Below, piece by piece: positions 1 through 9,173 of a stretch of DNA of 64,000 nt. Source of the DNA: UBA1724 sp963621575 (GTDB lineage Bacteria; Verrucomicrobiota; Lentisphaeria; Oligosphaerales; Oligosphaeraceae); the NCBI GenBank assembly GCA_963621575.1, contig CAVFEH010000003.1:62001-126000 (forward strand), read 5' to 3'. The notes beneath the pieces were generated by a model. The model was not told the DNA's origin. It saw nothing but the letters and a program-made list of their open reading frames with translations, and did not search any database. Position 1 is the stretch's first letter. Each line of letters begins with the position of its first letter. The position numbers and the translations under genes were made by a program.

Positions 1-267
1 GGACGGTTCTCCGGCGCCACACGCGGCGCCTCCATCGGACACGTCAGCCCCGAGGCAGCCGCCGGCGGCCCCATCGCGCTGGTCCACGAGGGCGACCGCA
101 TTGTCATCGACATCACGGAACACGCCATCACCCTCGACGTCCCCGCACAGGAACTGGAAGCCCGGCGAAAGGCCTGGAGGGCACCTGTTCCCAAAATCAC
201 CAATGGATATCTGGCACGCTACGCCAAGATGGTTTCCTCTGCCGACAAAGGAGCCATTCTGCAGTAG
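1..267 (+). CDS. ilvD: Dihydroxy-acid dehydratase, C-terminal fragment
   Basis: This is the last 88 codons of a gene that begins left of the window, open from base 1 and ending in TAG at 265-267. The translation opens with GRFSGATRGASIGHVSPEAA and closes with a GYLARYAKMVSSADKGAILQ tail, both typical of the IlvD/Edd family C-terminus. Complete IlvD proteins convert 2,3-dihydroxy-3-methyl acids to branched 2-oxo acids in isoleucine and valine synthesis, using an Fe-S cluster. The Fe-S ligands and N-terminal domain lie outside the window, so IlvD is preferred over Edd only by the SIGHVSPEA and KGAI signatures. It lies 106 bp before the DUF815 ATPase gene and could share its transcript. Confidence 0.9.
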   Translation, partial: GRFSGATRGASIGHVSPEAAAGGPIALVHEGDRIVIDITEHAITLDVPAQELEARRKAWRAPVPKITNGYLARYAKMVSSADKGAILQ

Positions 268-373
268 CGAGTGCGCTTTTTGCGGGCGACTTGGCGACAC
301 GCGGTGGCGGCAAGGTCCGTTGCAGAATGTCCGCAATCCCCGATTTTTCCTTTTCCTCAATTGGGCCGGTCCC

Positions 374-1681
374 ATGCATCAGCTTACTTCCCATTTACTT
401 CTCTACAGCAACCTGGCGCGGGAGAACACCATCCTGGCGCGGATTGCGGCCATCCATCGGGAGGCCCTCCAGGGTGAGACCTCCCGCGAGGTGTTGGTGC
501 AACGGCTGCTGCGCCAGGTGAAGCGGCTTCTGGATCTTGCCACGCTCTGCGGCTTCGACAAGAACCTCTGGCACAACTACATAGCATACCTCCTGGCCAC
601 CGACGAGAATTCCTTCACATTGACTTGCGAGCGGGTGGGCGCCACCCCGGACGCCAGCGTGAATCTCTTCGCCATCCAGGACTTCGAGGTCATCCAGAAG
701 ATCTTCTTCTTCGACTTCCGCTCCCTGGAGGAAACCCTGGGTGTGGACTGTTTCTCCATCCTGGAGGACTATCATGCCATCCCAAAGCGTGCGGGCGCCT
801 ACAACCGCGGTGTCAGCCAGCGGGTCCAGGCATTGAGCCTCGCCCTGGAGAAGTGTGCCACCCCCGCCGCCTTCTTCCAAGTGACCACCGATTTCTACCG
901 CGTCCACGGCGTGGGGCAGTTCGCCCTCAATCAGGCCTTCCGCGTTCGCAAGGAGCAGGAGAAGCCCCTGGAATTGCTGCCGGTCAACAACCTGGACAGC
1001 ATGGGTCTTGACACCCTGGTGGGCTATGAGCGCCAGAAGGCGCTGCTGAAAGAGAACACCCTGGCCTTCCTGGCAGGCAAGCATGCCAACAACGTCCTGC
1101 TCTACGGTGACAGCGGCACGGGGAAATCCACCAGCGTCAAGGCATTGGTCCACGACTATGGCGACATGGGGCTGCGCATGATCGAGATCTATAAGCATCA
1201 GTTCCAGATGCTTCCCGAGCTGGTGGCCCGCGTCAAGAACCGCCGGTATCGCTTCATTCTTGTGCTGGACGACCTCTCCTTCGAGGAGAACGAGGTGGAA
1301 TACAAATATCTCAAGGCCGTCATTGAGGGCGGCGTGGAGAGCAAGCCCGAGAACCTCCTGGTCTACGCCACCAGCAACCGTCGCCACCTTGTCCGCGAGA
1401 AGTGGTCTGACCGGGATGACATGCAGCACGACGGCGACATCCACCGTTCCGACACCATGGAGGAGAAGCTCTCCCTGGCCGAGCGCTTCGGACTGGCCAT
1501 CCTCTACGGGAATCCCTCCAAGAAGGAATACGAGGCGATCCTGCAGTCCCTGGCCGACCGCGCCGGCATTGAGCTGACGCCCGAACGACTGGCCCTGGCC
1601 ACCCAGTGGGAGATCCAGCACGGCGGATTCTCCGGGCGAACCGCCCAGCAGTTCATCCACTCCCTGGAAGGAAAGGAGTAG
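374..1681 (+). CDS. DUF815-family AAA+ ATPase
   Basis: Predicted cytoplasmic P-loop ATPase of 435 residues. The C-terminal half matches the DUF815 family: Walker A GDSGTGKST at residues 245-253, Walker B LVLDDLSF with Asp299-Asp300, then ATSNRRHLV and a conserved RDDMQHDGDIHRSDTMEEK stretch. The N-terminal 200 residues are helical and have no recognised domain. The reading frame stays open upstream to about 101 but overlaps ilvD there, so ATG 374 is chosen; no clear Shine-Dalgarno precedes it. DUF815 proteins have no settled function, though they resemble ATPases that load or remodel other proteins. No partner gene is obvious nearby. The family call is firm and the role unknown. Confidence 0.85.
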   Translation: MHQLTSHLLLYSNLARENTILARIAAIHREALQGETSREVLVQRLLRQVKRLLDLATLCGFDKNLWHNYIAYLLATDENSFTLTCERVGATPDASVNLFAIQDFEVIQKIFFFDFRSLEETLGVDCFSILEDYHAIPKRAGAYNRGVSQRVQALSLALEKCATPAAFFQVTTDFYRVHGVGQFALNQAFRVRKEQEKPLELLPVNNLDSMGLDTLVGYERQKALLKENTLAFLAGKHANNVLLYGDSGTGKSTSVKALVHDYGDMGLRMIEIYKHQFQMLPELVARVKNRRYRFILVLDDLSFEENEVEYKYLKAVIEGGVESKPENLLVYATSNRRHLVREKWSDRDDMQHDGDIHRSDTMEEKLSLAERFGLAILYGNPSKKEYEAILQSLADRAGIELTPERLALATQWEIQHGGFSGRTAQQFIHSLEGKE

Positions 1682-1729
1682 GCGCCTGGTGCGCTTGATT
1701 GTCGGAACAAACATTATGGGGACCAAATT

Positions 1730-2665
1730 ATGATTTCCGTGTTGATTGCATTGTTGAGCGGCTTCATGAACGGCGTGGGCGGCGTGGGCTACAAGGTGGC
1801 TGCCCGCGGGCGGATCTCCGCGCTCCAGACCGCCGCCGCAATTTCCGTCCTGGGACTCGCATACTTCACCTTCCGGGCCTGCATGCTGGGGGAGTGGGCG
1901 CACGCCGACTGGCGAATCGTCGCCATGGGAGTGGGGTCCGGACTGGGGCAGTATCTTGCGATGGTCTTCTTCGCCTGGGCGCTGCGGCGACTCCCACTTT
2001 CCTTGGTCTGGTGCGCCAACGGCATGGAGTTCATGCCCGTCATCCTGGCCTCCTGGCTCTTCTTCGGGGAACGAATGTCGGTTTGGCGCTGGATGGGGCT
2101 CATCGCCCTCCTGGCCGCCATCGTGGTGACCTCCTTCTTCGGCGAAGAGGACGGCGCGCCGAAAGAGAAGGGCAAGGCAGCTGTCCGCCGTGCGCCCTTC
2201 TACATCACCACGGCGGTCCTGGTGGCCATGCCGCTCTGCTTCGGCATGCTGGACACCTGCATGAAGTGGGGATGCCGGATGCCACTCTCCGCCACCGATC
2301 CCACCCCCCTCATGGACGCCACCCAGAATGTCTTCATGGCGCTGGTCTATTGGGCCATGGCGGTCACCTGCGGCGCCCATGTCACCGTCTGCCGCGCGTG
2401 GACTATGACCCGCCTGGGCGGCTTCGGATGCCTCCTGGCCGCCATCCCCACCGTCGCATTTTTCGGGCTGAAGCTGGTCATTGTCGCCGACGCCCCCGCC
2501 ACCGTCACCTTCGCCCTCACCAGCTCCACCTCCATGGTCGCCTGCGCACTCCTTTCCTCTGCATTCCTCCAGGAGAAGAGGAATGCATGCTGGTACTGCA
2601 CCCTCGCGTTTTGCATCCTCGCCATCTTCCTCATCAGCGAGGTCTTCCTGATTCCCTTCCAGTAG
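1730..2665 (+). CDS. DMT/EamA-like membrane transporter, copy A
   Basis: Inner-membrane protein of 311 residues with about ten hydrophobic helices and no signal peptide beyond the first helix. This fits the drug/metabolite transporter superfamily (two EamA-type halves). The first helix reads ISVLIALLSGFMNGVGGVGY and a conserved middle stretch reads DTCMKWGCRMPLSATDPTPL. Substrate cannot be inferred. The gene follows the DUF815 ATPase by 48 bp and is followed 68 bp later by a close paralogue of the same length, so the pair probably arose by tandem duplication. Alternative: another 10-helix permease family, since the EamA signature is recognised only by overall pattern. Confidence 0.7.
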   Translation: MISVLIALLSGFMNGVGGVGYKVAARGRISALQTAAAISVLGLAYFTFRACMLGEWAHADWRIVAMGVGSGLGQYLAMVFFAWALRRLPLSLVWCANGMEFMPVILASWLFFGERMSVWRWMGLIALLAAIVVTSFFGEEDGAPKEKGKAAVRRAPFYITTAVLVAMPLCFGMLDTCMKWGCRMPLSATDPTPLMDATQNVFMALVYWAMAVTCGAHVTVCRAWTMTRLGGFGCLLAAIPTVAFFGLKLVIVADAPATVTFALTSSTSMVACALLSSAFLQEKRNACWYCTLAFCILAIFLISEVFLIPFQ

Positions 2666-2733
2666 CGGCGATATAAAACACGGGAGGGCGCGGGTACGCC
2701 TTCGGAACAAACCGGCAAACGACACACAGAAAT

Positions 2734-3669
2734 ATGGTTTCGATTTTGATCGCATTGTTGAGCGGCTTCATGAGCGGAGTGGGCGGCGTTGGCTACAAGG
2801 TGGCCAACCAAGGCAGGGTCTCCACCCTGCAAGTGGCCGATTCCATCTCCATCCTGGGACTCGTCTTCTTCACTTTCCGCGCCTTCGCCCTGGGAGAGTG
2901 GGCACAGGCGGATGGACGAATCATCGCCATGGGACTTGTCTCCGGATTGACGCAGTATCTGGGAATCATCCTCTTTGCCTGGGCGTTGAAGCGACTGCCG
3001 CTCTCCCTGGTATGGTGCGCAAACAGCCTGACCTTCATGCCCGTCATCCTCGTCTCGTGGCTCTGTTTTGGAGAAAGCATGTCCGCCTGGCGCTGGCTGG
3101 GGTTGGCCGCACTCATCGGGGCCATCGCCGTCACCTCCTTCTGCGGGCAGGACGCCGACGCATCCCGTGACGAGGGGACCTCCACGCGGAAACACACTCC
3201 CGTGCTCCTCATGATGGCCGCCCTCCTGGGAATGCTCGCCCTCCTGGGATGCCTGGATACCTGCATGAAGTGGGGATGCCAGATGGCGCTCTCCGCCACC
3301 GACCCCACGCCCCTCATGGACGCCACCCAGAATGTCTTCATGGCGCTCCTCTACCTTGTCCTGGTGGTTTGCTTCACCGTCCATATCTCCCTCCAACATG
3401 CCTGGACCATGACCCGGCGGGGCGGGTTCGGATGCCTCCTGGCCGCCATCCCCACCGTCGCATTCTTCGGGCTTAAACTGGTCATCGTCGCCGACGCTCC
3501 CGCCGCCGTCACCTTTGCCCTTACATGCTCCACCTCCATGGTCGTGGCCGCCCTCTTCTCAACCATCTTTCTCCAGGAAAAACGGACCCCTTGCTGGTAC
3601 ACCACCCTCACTCTCTGCATCCTCGCAGTCGTCTTCATCAGCGAGGTCTTCCTTCTTCCATTCCGGTAG
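2734..3669 (+). CDS. DMT/EamA-like membrane transporter, copy B
   Basis: Paralogue of the preceding gene, also 311 residues with about ten membrane helices. The two align end to end without long gaps. Shared stretches include SGFM-GVGGVGYKVA near the N-terminus, ATDPTPLMDATQNVFMA in the middle, and GGFGCLLAAIPTVAFFGLKL towards the C-terminus. The loop after the fifth helix (about residues 140-155) is the most divergent region. It is probably co-transcribed with copy A. Two tandem half-identical permeases could be separate homodimers or a heterodimeric pair, as in paired SMR/DMT systems; the sequence does not decide. Substrate is unknown. Confidence 0.7.
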   Translation: MVSILIALLSGFMSGVGGVGYKVANQGRVSTLQVADSISILGLVFFTFRAFALGEWAQADGRIIAMGLVSGLTQYLGIILFAWALKRLPLSLVWCANSLTFMPVILVSWLCFGESMSAWRWLGLAALIGAIAVTSFCGQDADASRDEGTSTRKHTPVLLMMAALLGMLALLGCLDTCMKWGCQMALSATDPTPLMDATQNVFMALLYLVLVVCFTVHISLQHAWTMTRRGGFGCLLAAIPTVAFFGLKLVIVADAPAAVTFALTCSTSMVVAALFSTIFLQEKRTPCWYTTLTLCILAVVFISEVFLLPFR

Positions 3670-4178
3670 GGAAGAAGGCGGATTGCCTTCCGGAGGGGGA
3701 AATTTTCTGGGGGGATTTTGTGGTATTGAGGGAGGCGCGGGGCGCGCAGCCTGTGCCGGGTGTGGGTGTTTTGGGAGTTTGGAGGAAGGGTGAGGGACTA
3801 GCGTGTCCACGAGGAGAAGTATTTGGTGGCGGTTTTGTCGGGTGGGTGGCATAGCTGTGAATGGTGCTTTGGGCATTTCCACGGCGTCCATGGCCAAAAG
3901 AAGTATGATGGCGTGAAACACGCCCGCTGGCCTTCCGGGTCTGCCTGCCCGCTGTGTCGACGGTCGATTGGAGTCGCCCCGGCGCTCCCTGCGCGGGATG
4001 AGGCTTTTTCCCGGGCGCGGAACCGTTTTCAAATCGGCGTTTGTGCGGGTGGAAATGTCGGGTGAGGGGGATATATTAACGGGATTTCCGCTTCACCGGC
4101 CGGTGACCCAGGCCTCTTCCGGTTCTGCGCGGTTCATGCGCGGTCGTTTGTCGTCGGGCAGAGGCGTTCCTTTCCACT
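3670..4178. other. Gene-free stretch before tRNA-Lys
   Basis: Five hundred bases with no open frame that has a credible start, codon pattern or recognisable product. There is an AT-rich patch (GATATATTAA, about 4071-4080) in otherwise GC-rich DNA roughly 100 bases upstream of the tRNA; it could be a -10 region, but no matching -35 element at the right spacing was found. Nothing else is supported here. Confidence 0.5.
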
Positions 4179-4254
4179 GGGATGGTAGCTCAGTCGGTAG
4201 AGCATTGCACTTTTAATGCAGTGGTCACGGGTTCGAGTCCCGTCCATCCCACCA
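4179..4254 (+). tRNA. tRNA-Lys (anticodon TTT)
   Basis: A 76-base cloverleaf. The acceptor arm pairs GGGATGG (4179-4185) with CCATCCC (4244-4250), followed by discriminator A and an encoded CCA. The D-arm carries AGCTCAGTCGGTAGAGC. The anticodon loop is CTTTTAA with anticodon TTT, which reads lysine AAA/AAG. The T-arm is CGGGTTCGAGTCCCG. A run of six T follows directly after CCA and may contribute to termination or processing. It lies 47 bp upstream of rpmB on the same strand. Confidence 0.97.
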
Positions 4255-4301
4255 TTTTTTGATCTGTAAACCAACCATTGAGTTCAAGCGAGGTAGCAAT
4301 T

Positions 4302-4529
4302 ATGGGAGCAGTCTGCGAGATTTGCGGCAAGCACAAGGCCAGCGGCGGCCACATCACCCGTCGTGGTTTGGCGAAGAAGAAGGGCGGTATCGGCATGCAC
4401 GTGGTGAAGAACACCAAGCGTGAGTTCAAGCCGAACCTGAAGAGTGTCCGCGCCGTGGTGGACGGCGAGGTGAAGCGCATGACTGTCTGCACCGCCTGCA
4501 TCCGCTCCGGCAAGGTGGAGAAGCCCTGA
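4302..4529 (+). CDS. rpmB: 50S ribosomal protein bL28
   Basis: A 75-residue ribosomal large-subunit protein. The start MGAVCEICGKHKASGGHITR and the later CTAC form a CxxC...CxxC pair, so this is the zinc-binding form of L28. The central KREFKPNLKSVRAVVDG stretch is typical of the family. ATG 4302 is preferred over the in-frame upstream start near 4278 because the family begins just before the first Cys pair and GAGGT lies about 8 bases upstream. It is placed next to tRNA-Lys, with no L33 or other ribosomal gene beside it. Confidence 0.95.
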   Translation: MGAVCEICGKHKASGGHITRRGLAKKKGGIGMHVVKNTKREFKPNLKSVRAVVDGEVKRMTVCTACIRSGKVEKP

Positions 4530-4862
4530 TTTAAAACGTTTTCCAGCGCCAATCGATGGGGCCCTCGAACCCTGATTCGCTTCCGGCAAAGACGGCCACG
4601 GTGTATACTGCGGTCGTCTTTTTCGTACCAGGGTTGTCGAAGGAATCCCAAATTGTCCAGAAGGGGATTTTTGTTTCCTTTTCTGTCTGGGGTTGCTGAC
4701 CGGGGGGCGCGGTTTTCAAGAGCGAAACTCCATTCTTTTTCCCGTCGCCTGAGGCGGGAGATCCGGGGCGTGCGCCGACAGATGCCGGCGCGGGGCCTCG
4801 GCATCCGAAAATTCCGGCCAGCCATTCTCCATCCTTTCCTTTTTTCTCTCTTTCTCCCCAAG
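4530..4862. other. Intergenic region between rpmB and rpe
   Basis: About 330 bases without a supported gene. The rpe reading frame stays open upstream to about 4653, but that segment has no family resemblance. An imperfect hairpin (CCCGTCGCC TGA GGCGGGA, about 4741-4759) lacks a following T-run. No clear promoter is visible, although one for rpe is expected here. Confidence 0.45.
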
Positions 4863-5564
4863 ATGTCTTCCTTGTCCCCATCCCGGATTCGTCTTTCCCA
4901 GTGGCCTCGCGAGCGCGTGTTGGTTGCGCCGTCGTTGCTGGCCGCGCGGTATGACCGCCTGGCGGAGGAGGTCAAGGCGGTGGAGGAGGCGGGGGCCGAG
5001 GTCTTGCATCTGGACATCATGGACGGTCATTTCGTGCCGAATCTCTCCTTTGGCGCGGATTTGGTGAAGGCGCTTCGCCCCCTCTCCCGGATGCTCTTCG
5101 ACGTCCATCTGATGATTGACGACCCCCTGGAGTATGCCCCCCGCTTCCGGGATGCCGGCGCGGATCACATCACCTTCCACGTGGAGGCTGCGGGCGAGGA
5201 CACCGGCAAGGTCGTGGATGCCATCCACGAGCTGGGTTGTTCTGCCGGCCTTTCGCTGCGTCCGGGCACTCCGGCGTCGGCGTTGCTTCCGTATCTTTCC
5301 CAGATTGAGATGGTGCTGGTGATGACGGTGGAGCCGGGGTTTGGCGGGCAGTCCTTCCATCCCGAGCAGCTCCCCAAGATCCGTGAATTCCGCGATGCCA
5401 TTGACGGCGGCGGACTCACCACTCGTCTGGAGGTGGATGGTGGCGTGGCGGAAAAGACCGCCGCCCTTTGCCGGGAGGCGGGCGCGGATGTGCTGGTGGC
5501 CGGGTCCAGCGTCTTCCGGTGCGCCGACGGCGACTACCGCAGGGCCGTCGATCTCCTCCGGTAG
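4863..5564 (+). CDS. rpe: Ribulose-phosphate 3-epimerase
   Basis: Cytoplasmic TIM-barrel enzyme of 233 residues that interconverts D-ribulose 5-phosphate and D-xylulose 5-phosphate in the pentose phosphate pathway. Family signatures in order: VAPSLLAA near the N-terminus, LHLDIMDGHFVPNLSFG, FDVHLMIDDP, VMTVEPGFGGQSF and LEVDGGV, with the metal-binding Asp and His residues of the DIMDGHF and DVHLM motifs present. ATG 4863 gives about 15 residues before the conserved core and a normal family length. The gene is 77 bp upstream of the chaperone-like gene and may be co-transcribed with it. Confidence 0.95.
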   Translation: MSSLSPSRIRLSQWPRERVLVAPSLLAARYDRLAEEVKAVEEAGAEVLHLDIMDGHFVPNLSFGADLVKALRPLSRMLFDVHLMIDDPLEYAPRFRDAGADHITFHVEAAGEDTGKVVDAIHELGCSAGLSLRPGTPASALLPYLSQIEMVLVMTVEPGFGGQSFHPEQLPKIREFRDAIDGGGLTTRLEVDGGVAEKTAALCREAGADVLVAGSSVFRCADGDYRRAVDLLR

Positions 5565-5641
5565 CGGATAAAATTTTCCCTCTCCTCCTCTGGACGGAAC
5601 TCCTTTTCTCTTACGTACTCTCCCTTCCCCAAGGCACAACA

Positions 5642-8122
5642 ATGTTCATCTCCCATTTCAACCGCTACTTCGAGAAGCACGCGAAGCTGACCTATTTCGT
5701 TCTGTTGATCATCATCATCGCCACTTTCGTGATCTTCGTGACCCCGGGAAGCATGAATGGCTCCCAGGGCCGCCTGAAGGATTTCGGCAAGATGTATGGC
5801 AAGACCCTGGGTGTTGAGAAGGTCCAGAAGGAGATGGCCAAGACCACTCTGGGCATTTGGCTGGAGTATCCCAATGCCTTCGGCCAGACCTTCTCCAGCC
5901 AGGGCGAGCAGCTTTTCCAGGAGGCCCTGCGCCGCATGCGCATGATGCACTACGCCAAGCAGCATGGCCTGGACAAAGTCGCCGATTCCGAAGTCCAGGA
6001 CGCCATCCGCGTGTATCCCCTGATCCAGAATTCCGAGACCAAGGTCTTCGACAAGGAGATGTTCAACCGGATGCTGGAGACTGTCCAGAGCTCCCTGGGG
6101 CTGCTTCCCGTGGAGTTCGACCAGGTTGTCCGCGAGAATCTGGTTATGGCGAAGGTGGAGAAGGCCGTCCGCGAGGCGGTCGTGGTGGAGCAGGCCGAGG
6201 TGGATGCCATCATGGCCAAGTACACTCTGCTGCCCTTTGAGATGCCCGTCCAGGAGAAGGACCTCCAGGCCTCCGAGGAGGAGATCCAGAAGTATTTCGC
6301 GGACCACCGCACCGAGATCGCGCTTCCCGATTCCAGGAATGCGCTGGCGGCGGTTTTCCGCTACAGCAAGGTGGCCGAGGCCCTGGGGGACCAGGCGGCG
6401 CCTGGCGAGGAGGAGATCTCCCAGCGTTACGAGGCCAACAAGAACACGGTGTACCAGGGCAAGACCCTGGAGGAATCCCGTGCGGATGTGGTGTCCCAGC
6501 TGACCCAGGAGAAGGTCCGCGCCAAGGCCCGAGAGAACGCGGCCGCCCTCCGCAGCGCCTTCCAGACCGTGGTGCAGGACGAGAAGCTGGAGGACCGCGT
6601 GGCCCGCTTCCGCGGCGAGGCCGAGAAGCTCGGCGGATTCGTGGCCAGCACCGGCGTGGTTTCCCTGGGCGACTCCATCCAGGGACTGGGCGCGCAGCCC
6701 CGTCTGGCCTCCGCCATCCGCAGCGTCTACGAGCTTGGCGGAGTGACCTATCCCATCTACACAGACGACTTTGCCACGGTGGCCATGGTGACTGCCACAC
6801 AGCCCACCCAGATGCCCGAGAGCCTGCCCGCCCTGGAGGGCGCCGAGCAGGACCCCCTGCGCCGCATCGTCTCCGATGCCATCTTCAAGAAGCAGGCCGC
6901 CGAGTTCTACCAGGCGCAGGTGGTGGCACCCTACAATGCCTTCCTGGCCAAGCAGGCCGAACTGGAGTCCACCGGCGCTTTGAACCAGCGCCAGAAGCAG
7001 CAGGCCTTGGCCGCCCTGGCAGGGGGAATGGACTTCGATTTGATCCAGCGTTTCTACGTCCCCGAGCTGCGCTCCTTTGCGCAGGTCACCTTCGATCCTG
7101 TCATGTACTTGGACCAGGTTGTGGAGCCCACCGAGGATGAGCTGAAGGCCGTCTACGAGGGGCGGAAGGCCGAGTTTGGCGAAAAGACCTTCGAGGATGT
7201 CCGCGAGACTCTGGCTGACGACAACCGCAACGCCCAGGCCCGCAGTCTGGCCGACGCGGCCGCCACCGATTTCGCCACCCGCTTCTCCGAGGCCTGGTGG
7301 AAGGGCCAGGATGGCGCCGAGAAGCAGGATGGCGTGGCGTTGATGCAGAAGATGGCCGGGGAGATCCCCCAGGCCAGGTTCCAGCAGGTGGAAAAGTTCA
7401 ACCCCGTCATGGTCAACGCCTCCAACAGCGAGCTGGTCAACGCGGTCTACAAGAGCACCGACGCCAATCCCGTCTCCCACGCCATCATCGGTCTGGATGC
7501 CTCCTATGTGACTCTCCTCACCGGGCGCGAGGAGGCCCGCCTCATGGATCTGGCGAAAGACCCCCAGGCCGAGGCCATTCTTTCCCAGGCCTACGGCAAC
7601 TTCCGGAAGATGTCCGCCAGTGAGAAGCGCGCCCAGGAGTTCAGCCAGAAGCTGGTGAAGGAGCTTGGCGAGAAGAATGGCGACATCGCCGCCTGCGATG
7701 TGGAGAAGGTCCAGGCGCTGCCCGCCTTCAGCATCGACGACGTGGCCAACCAGAACGCGGTGGTGAAGTCCATCTCTTTGCTGAACAAGATTGACGCCAA
7801 TGCCTTCCTCCTGGAGCTCCAGAATGTCCGCAACGCCGGCGTGGTGCTGACTCCCCGGGCCATGAACCAGAGCCTGGGCTTTGGACAGGGCTACCAGGCC
7901 CTGGAGCTGCCTCTTGGATATGTGGTGATCTACGTGAAGGACCGCGTGGTGCCCCAGCCCACCGAGGCCGACCAGGCCGAGTGGAACACCGTCCGCGACA
8001 ATCTCCTCCAGGGGAAACAGAACAGCGAACTGCAGAAGTTCCAGCAGCAGCTCTTCGACGAGTCCCAGACCGAGCTGCGTCCCGGCACCCCCTACACCAG
8101 CTCTCTCGGAGACGCTGAATAG
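5642..8122 (+). CDS. PpiD/SurA-like membrane-anchored periplasmic chaperone
   Basis: An 826-residue protein with one membrane helix at about residues 15-37 (YFVLLIIIIATFVIFV), then a long periplasmic, mostly helical region. The layout (short cytosolic tip, one helix, SurA_N-like region with EALRRMRMMHYAKQHGL and a following EVQDAIR) matches PpiD-type folding factors. A parvulin prolyl-isomerase domain is not evident by eye, so it may be a chaperone without isomerase activity. Helical repeats continue to the C-terminus, which is Gln/Glu rich. ATG 5642 begins directly before the MFISHFNRYFEKHAKL anchor. A strong terminator follows. Alternative: another SurA_N_3-type envelope protein. Confidence 0.75.
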   Translation: MFISHFNRYFEKHAKLTYFVLLIIIIATFVIFVTPGSMNGSQGRLKDFGKMYGKTLGVEKVQKEMAKTTLGIWLEYPNAFGQTFSSQGEQLFQEALRRMRMMHYAKQHGLDKVADSEVQDAIRVYPLIQNSETKVFDKEMFNRMLETVQSSLGLLPVEFDQVVRENLVMAKVEKAVREAVVVEQAEVDAIMAKYTLLPFEMPVQEKDLQASEEEIQKYFADHRTEIALPDSRNALAAVFRYSKVAEALGDQAAPGEEEISQRYEANKNTVYQGKTLEESRADVVSQLTQEKVRAKARENAAALRSAFQTVVQDEKLEDRVARFRGEAEKLGGFVASTGVVSLGDSIQGLGAQPRLASAIRSVYELGGVTYPIYTDDFATVAMVTATQPTQMPESLPALEGAEQDPLRRIVSDAIFKKQAAEFYQAQVVAPYNAFLAKQAELESTGALNQRQKQQALAALAGGMDFDLIQRFYVPELRSFAQVTFDPVMYLDQVVEPTEDELKAVYEGRKAEFGEKTFEDVRETLADDNRNAQARSLADAAATDFATRFSEAWWKGQDGAEKQDGVALMQKMAGEIPQARFQQVEKFNPVMVNASNSELVNAVYKSTDANPVSHAIIGLDASYVTLLTGREEARLMDLAKDPQAEAILSQAYGNFRKMSASEKRAQEFSQKLVKELGEKNGDIAACDVEKVQALPAFSIDDVANQNAVVKSISLLNKIDANAFLLELQNVRNAGVVLTPRAMNQSLGFGQGYQALELPLGYVVIYVKDRVVPQPTEADQAEWNTVRDNLLQGKQNSELQKFQQQLFDESQTELRPGTPYTSSLGDAE

Positions 8123-8167
8123 AGACAACAGGGCCCGGGCGGATTCTTCACTCGGGCCCTTTTTGTC
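8123..8167 (+). terminator. Intrinsic terminator after the chaperone gene
   Basis: Inverted repeat GGGCCCG (8131-8137) with CGGGCCC (8153-8159), extended outward by GAGACAA pairing with TTGTCTC, and followed by TTTTT from 8160. It begins at the stop codon of the PpiD-like gene and ends that transcript. Confidence 0.85.
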
Positions 8168-8336
8168 TCAAGAAAGAAGGGGCCGTGCAGGGAAGATCCG
8201 TCGCGTGTGCCTGCGCGCGCATCTGGGGCGATGGCGGCATTTGTTTCCCCATTGGAAGGAACGCCTCGCCGTGACCACCGGTCTTACCTTCGTCTTTTCC
8301 CCCTAGCAATCCCTCAGCAATTCAGGAGGTGCCAGA

Positions 8337-9032
8337 ATGGTATATCGTCCCGAACATGAAAGCATGGACTTTGAGGTTTCTTCCAAGGAGTTTGCATCCA
8401 ACGAGGTGAGTTTCATCAACAAGGTCTACGGTTCCATGACGCTTGGGCTGTTGCTCACGGCGATTGTGTCTTGGATTACCTATCAGAGCGTGGAGCCGCA
8501 GACTCTGGCGAAGGTGATGTATCCCTGCATCTTTGCGGAGTTGATCCTGGTTTTTGCGTTGAGCTGGGCCATCACGAAGCTCCCGCCTCTTCTGGCTTTC
8601 GTGGGCTTCCTGGGATATGCCGCCCTCAATGGCGTCACCCTCTCCGTGATCTTCTATGGCTACGAATTGGGTGCCATTTGGCAGGCGTTCCTCGTGACCT
8701 CCCTCACCTTCGGCGCCACTTCGCTCTACGGGACCTTAACCCGGAAGAATCTCTCCGGATTGGGCGGATTCTGCTACATGGCGCTCTTCGGAATCATCAT
8801 CGCCACGGTGGTCAATTTCTTCCTCCACTCCGAGGCAATGGATTTCGTCATCAGCATCCTGGGAGTCGCGATCTTCTCCGGACTCACCGCATACGATTCC
8901 CAGAAAATCCGGAAAATCCACGAGGCGGGATACGGACACTCCGGAATCGCGATCTTGGGAGCCCTGGAACTCTATCTCGACTTCGTCAATATGTTCCTCT
9001 ATCTCCTGAGGCTTCTGGGGAGAAAGAAATAG
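8337..9032 (+). CDS. Bax inhibitor-1 (BI-1/YccA) family membrane protein
   Basis: Inner-membrane protein of 231 residues with about seven helices. The short polar N-terminus leads to FINKVYGSMTLGLLLTAIVS, typical of BI-1/YetJ/YbhL proteins. The C-terminal helix YLDFVNMFLYLLRLLGRKK and the preceding SGLTAYDSQKIRKI are diagnostic. Family members act as pH-sensitive calcium leak channels or interact with membrane proteases; the role here is inferred. A textbook ribosome-binding site AGGAGGT (8324-8330) six bases before ATG 8337 fixes the start. It stands alone between two terminators. Confidence 0.92.
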   Translation: MVYRPEHESMDFEVSSKEFASNEVSFINKVYGSMTLGLLLTAIVSWITYQSVEPQTLAKVMYPCIFAELILVFALSWAITKLPPLLAFVGFLGYAALNGVTLSVIFYGYELGAIWQAFLVTSLTFGATSLYGTLTRKNLSGLGGFCYMALFGIIIATVVNFFLHSEAMDFVISILGVAIFSGLTAYDSQKIRKIHEAGYGHSGIAILGALELYLDFVNMFLYLLRLLGRKK

Positions 9033-9133
9033 GCAGGGCAGGGGAAGAGGGAGGCCGTAGGCAGAGGAGGGGTTTGGAGCGCCTGCGGAGGTTTGACATT
9101 CTCCTACTTCCTTCCGTCTTCTTTGCATGTCGT

Positions 9134-9165
9134 AGGCGTCCCGCAGTGAGCAAGGGCGCCTTTTT
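9134..9165 (+). terminator. Probable terminator between convergent genes
   Basis: Stem AGGCGTCCC (9134-9142) pairs with GGGCGCCT (9153-9160) with one mismatch or bulge, followed by TTTTT (9161-9165). The T-run serves the plus-strand BI-1 gene; there is no matching run on the other strand for the SbcD-SbcC gene. Confidence 0.6.
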
Positions 9166-9173
9166 GCAGCGCG

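Noticed and set aside
395..2755. Minus-strand open frame of about 780 codons over the ATPase and first transporter genes
   Set aside because: Antisense to DUF815 and DMT copy A; no start signal and no family resemblance.
3559..4180. Short open frames in the gene-free stretch before tRNA-Lys
   Set aside because: They overlap on both strands, lack start signals and have no recognisable product.
4741..4759. Hairpin between rpmB and rpe as a terminator
   Set aside because: The stem is imperfect and no T-run follows on either strand.
5534..8128. Minus-strand open frame opposite the PpiD-like gene
   Set aside because: His/Gly/Leu-rich antisense shadow of a gene with clear signals on the plus strand.
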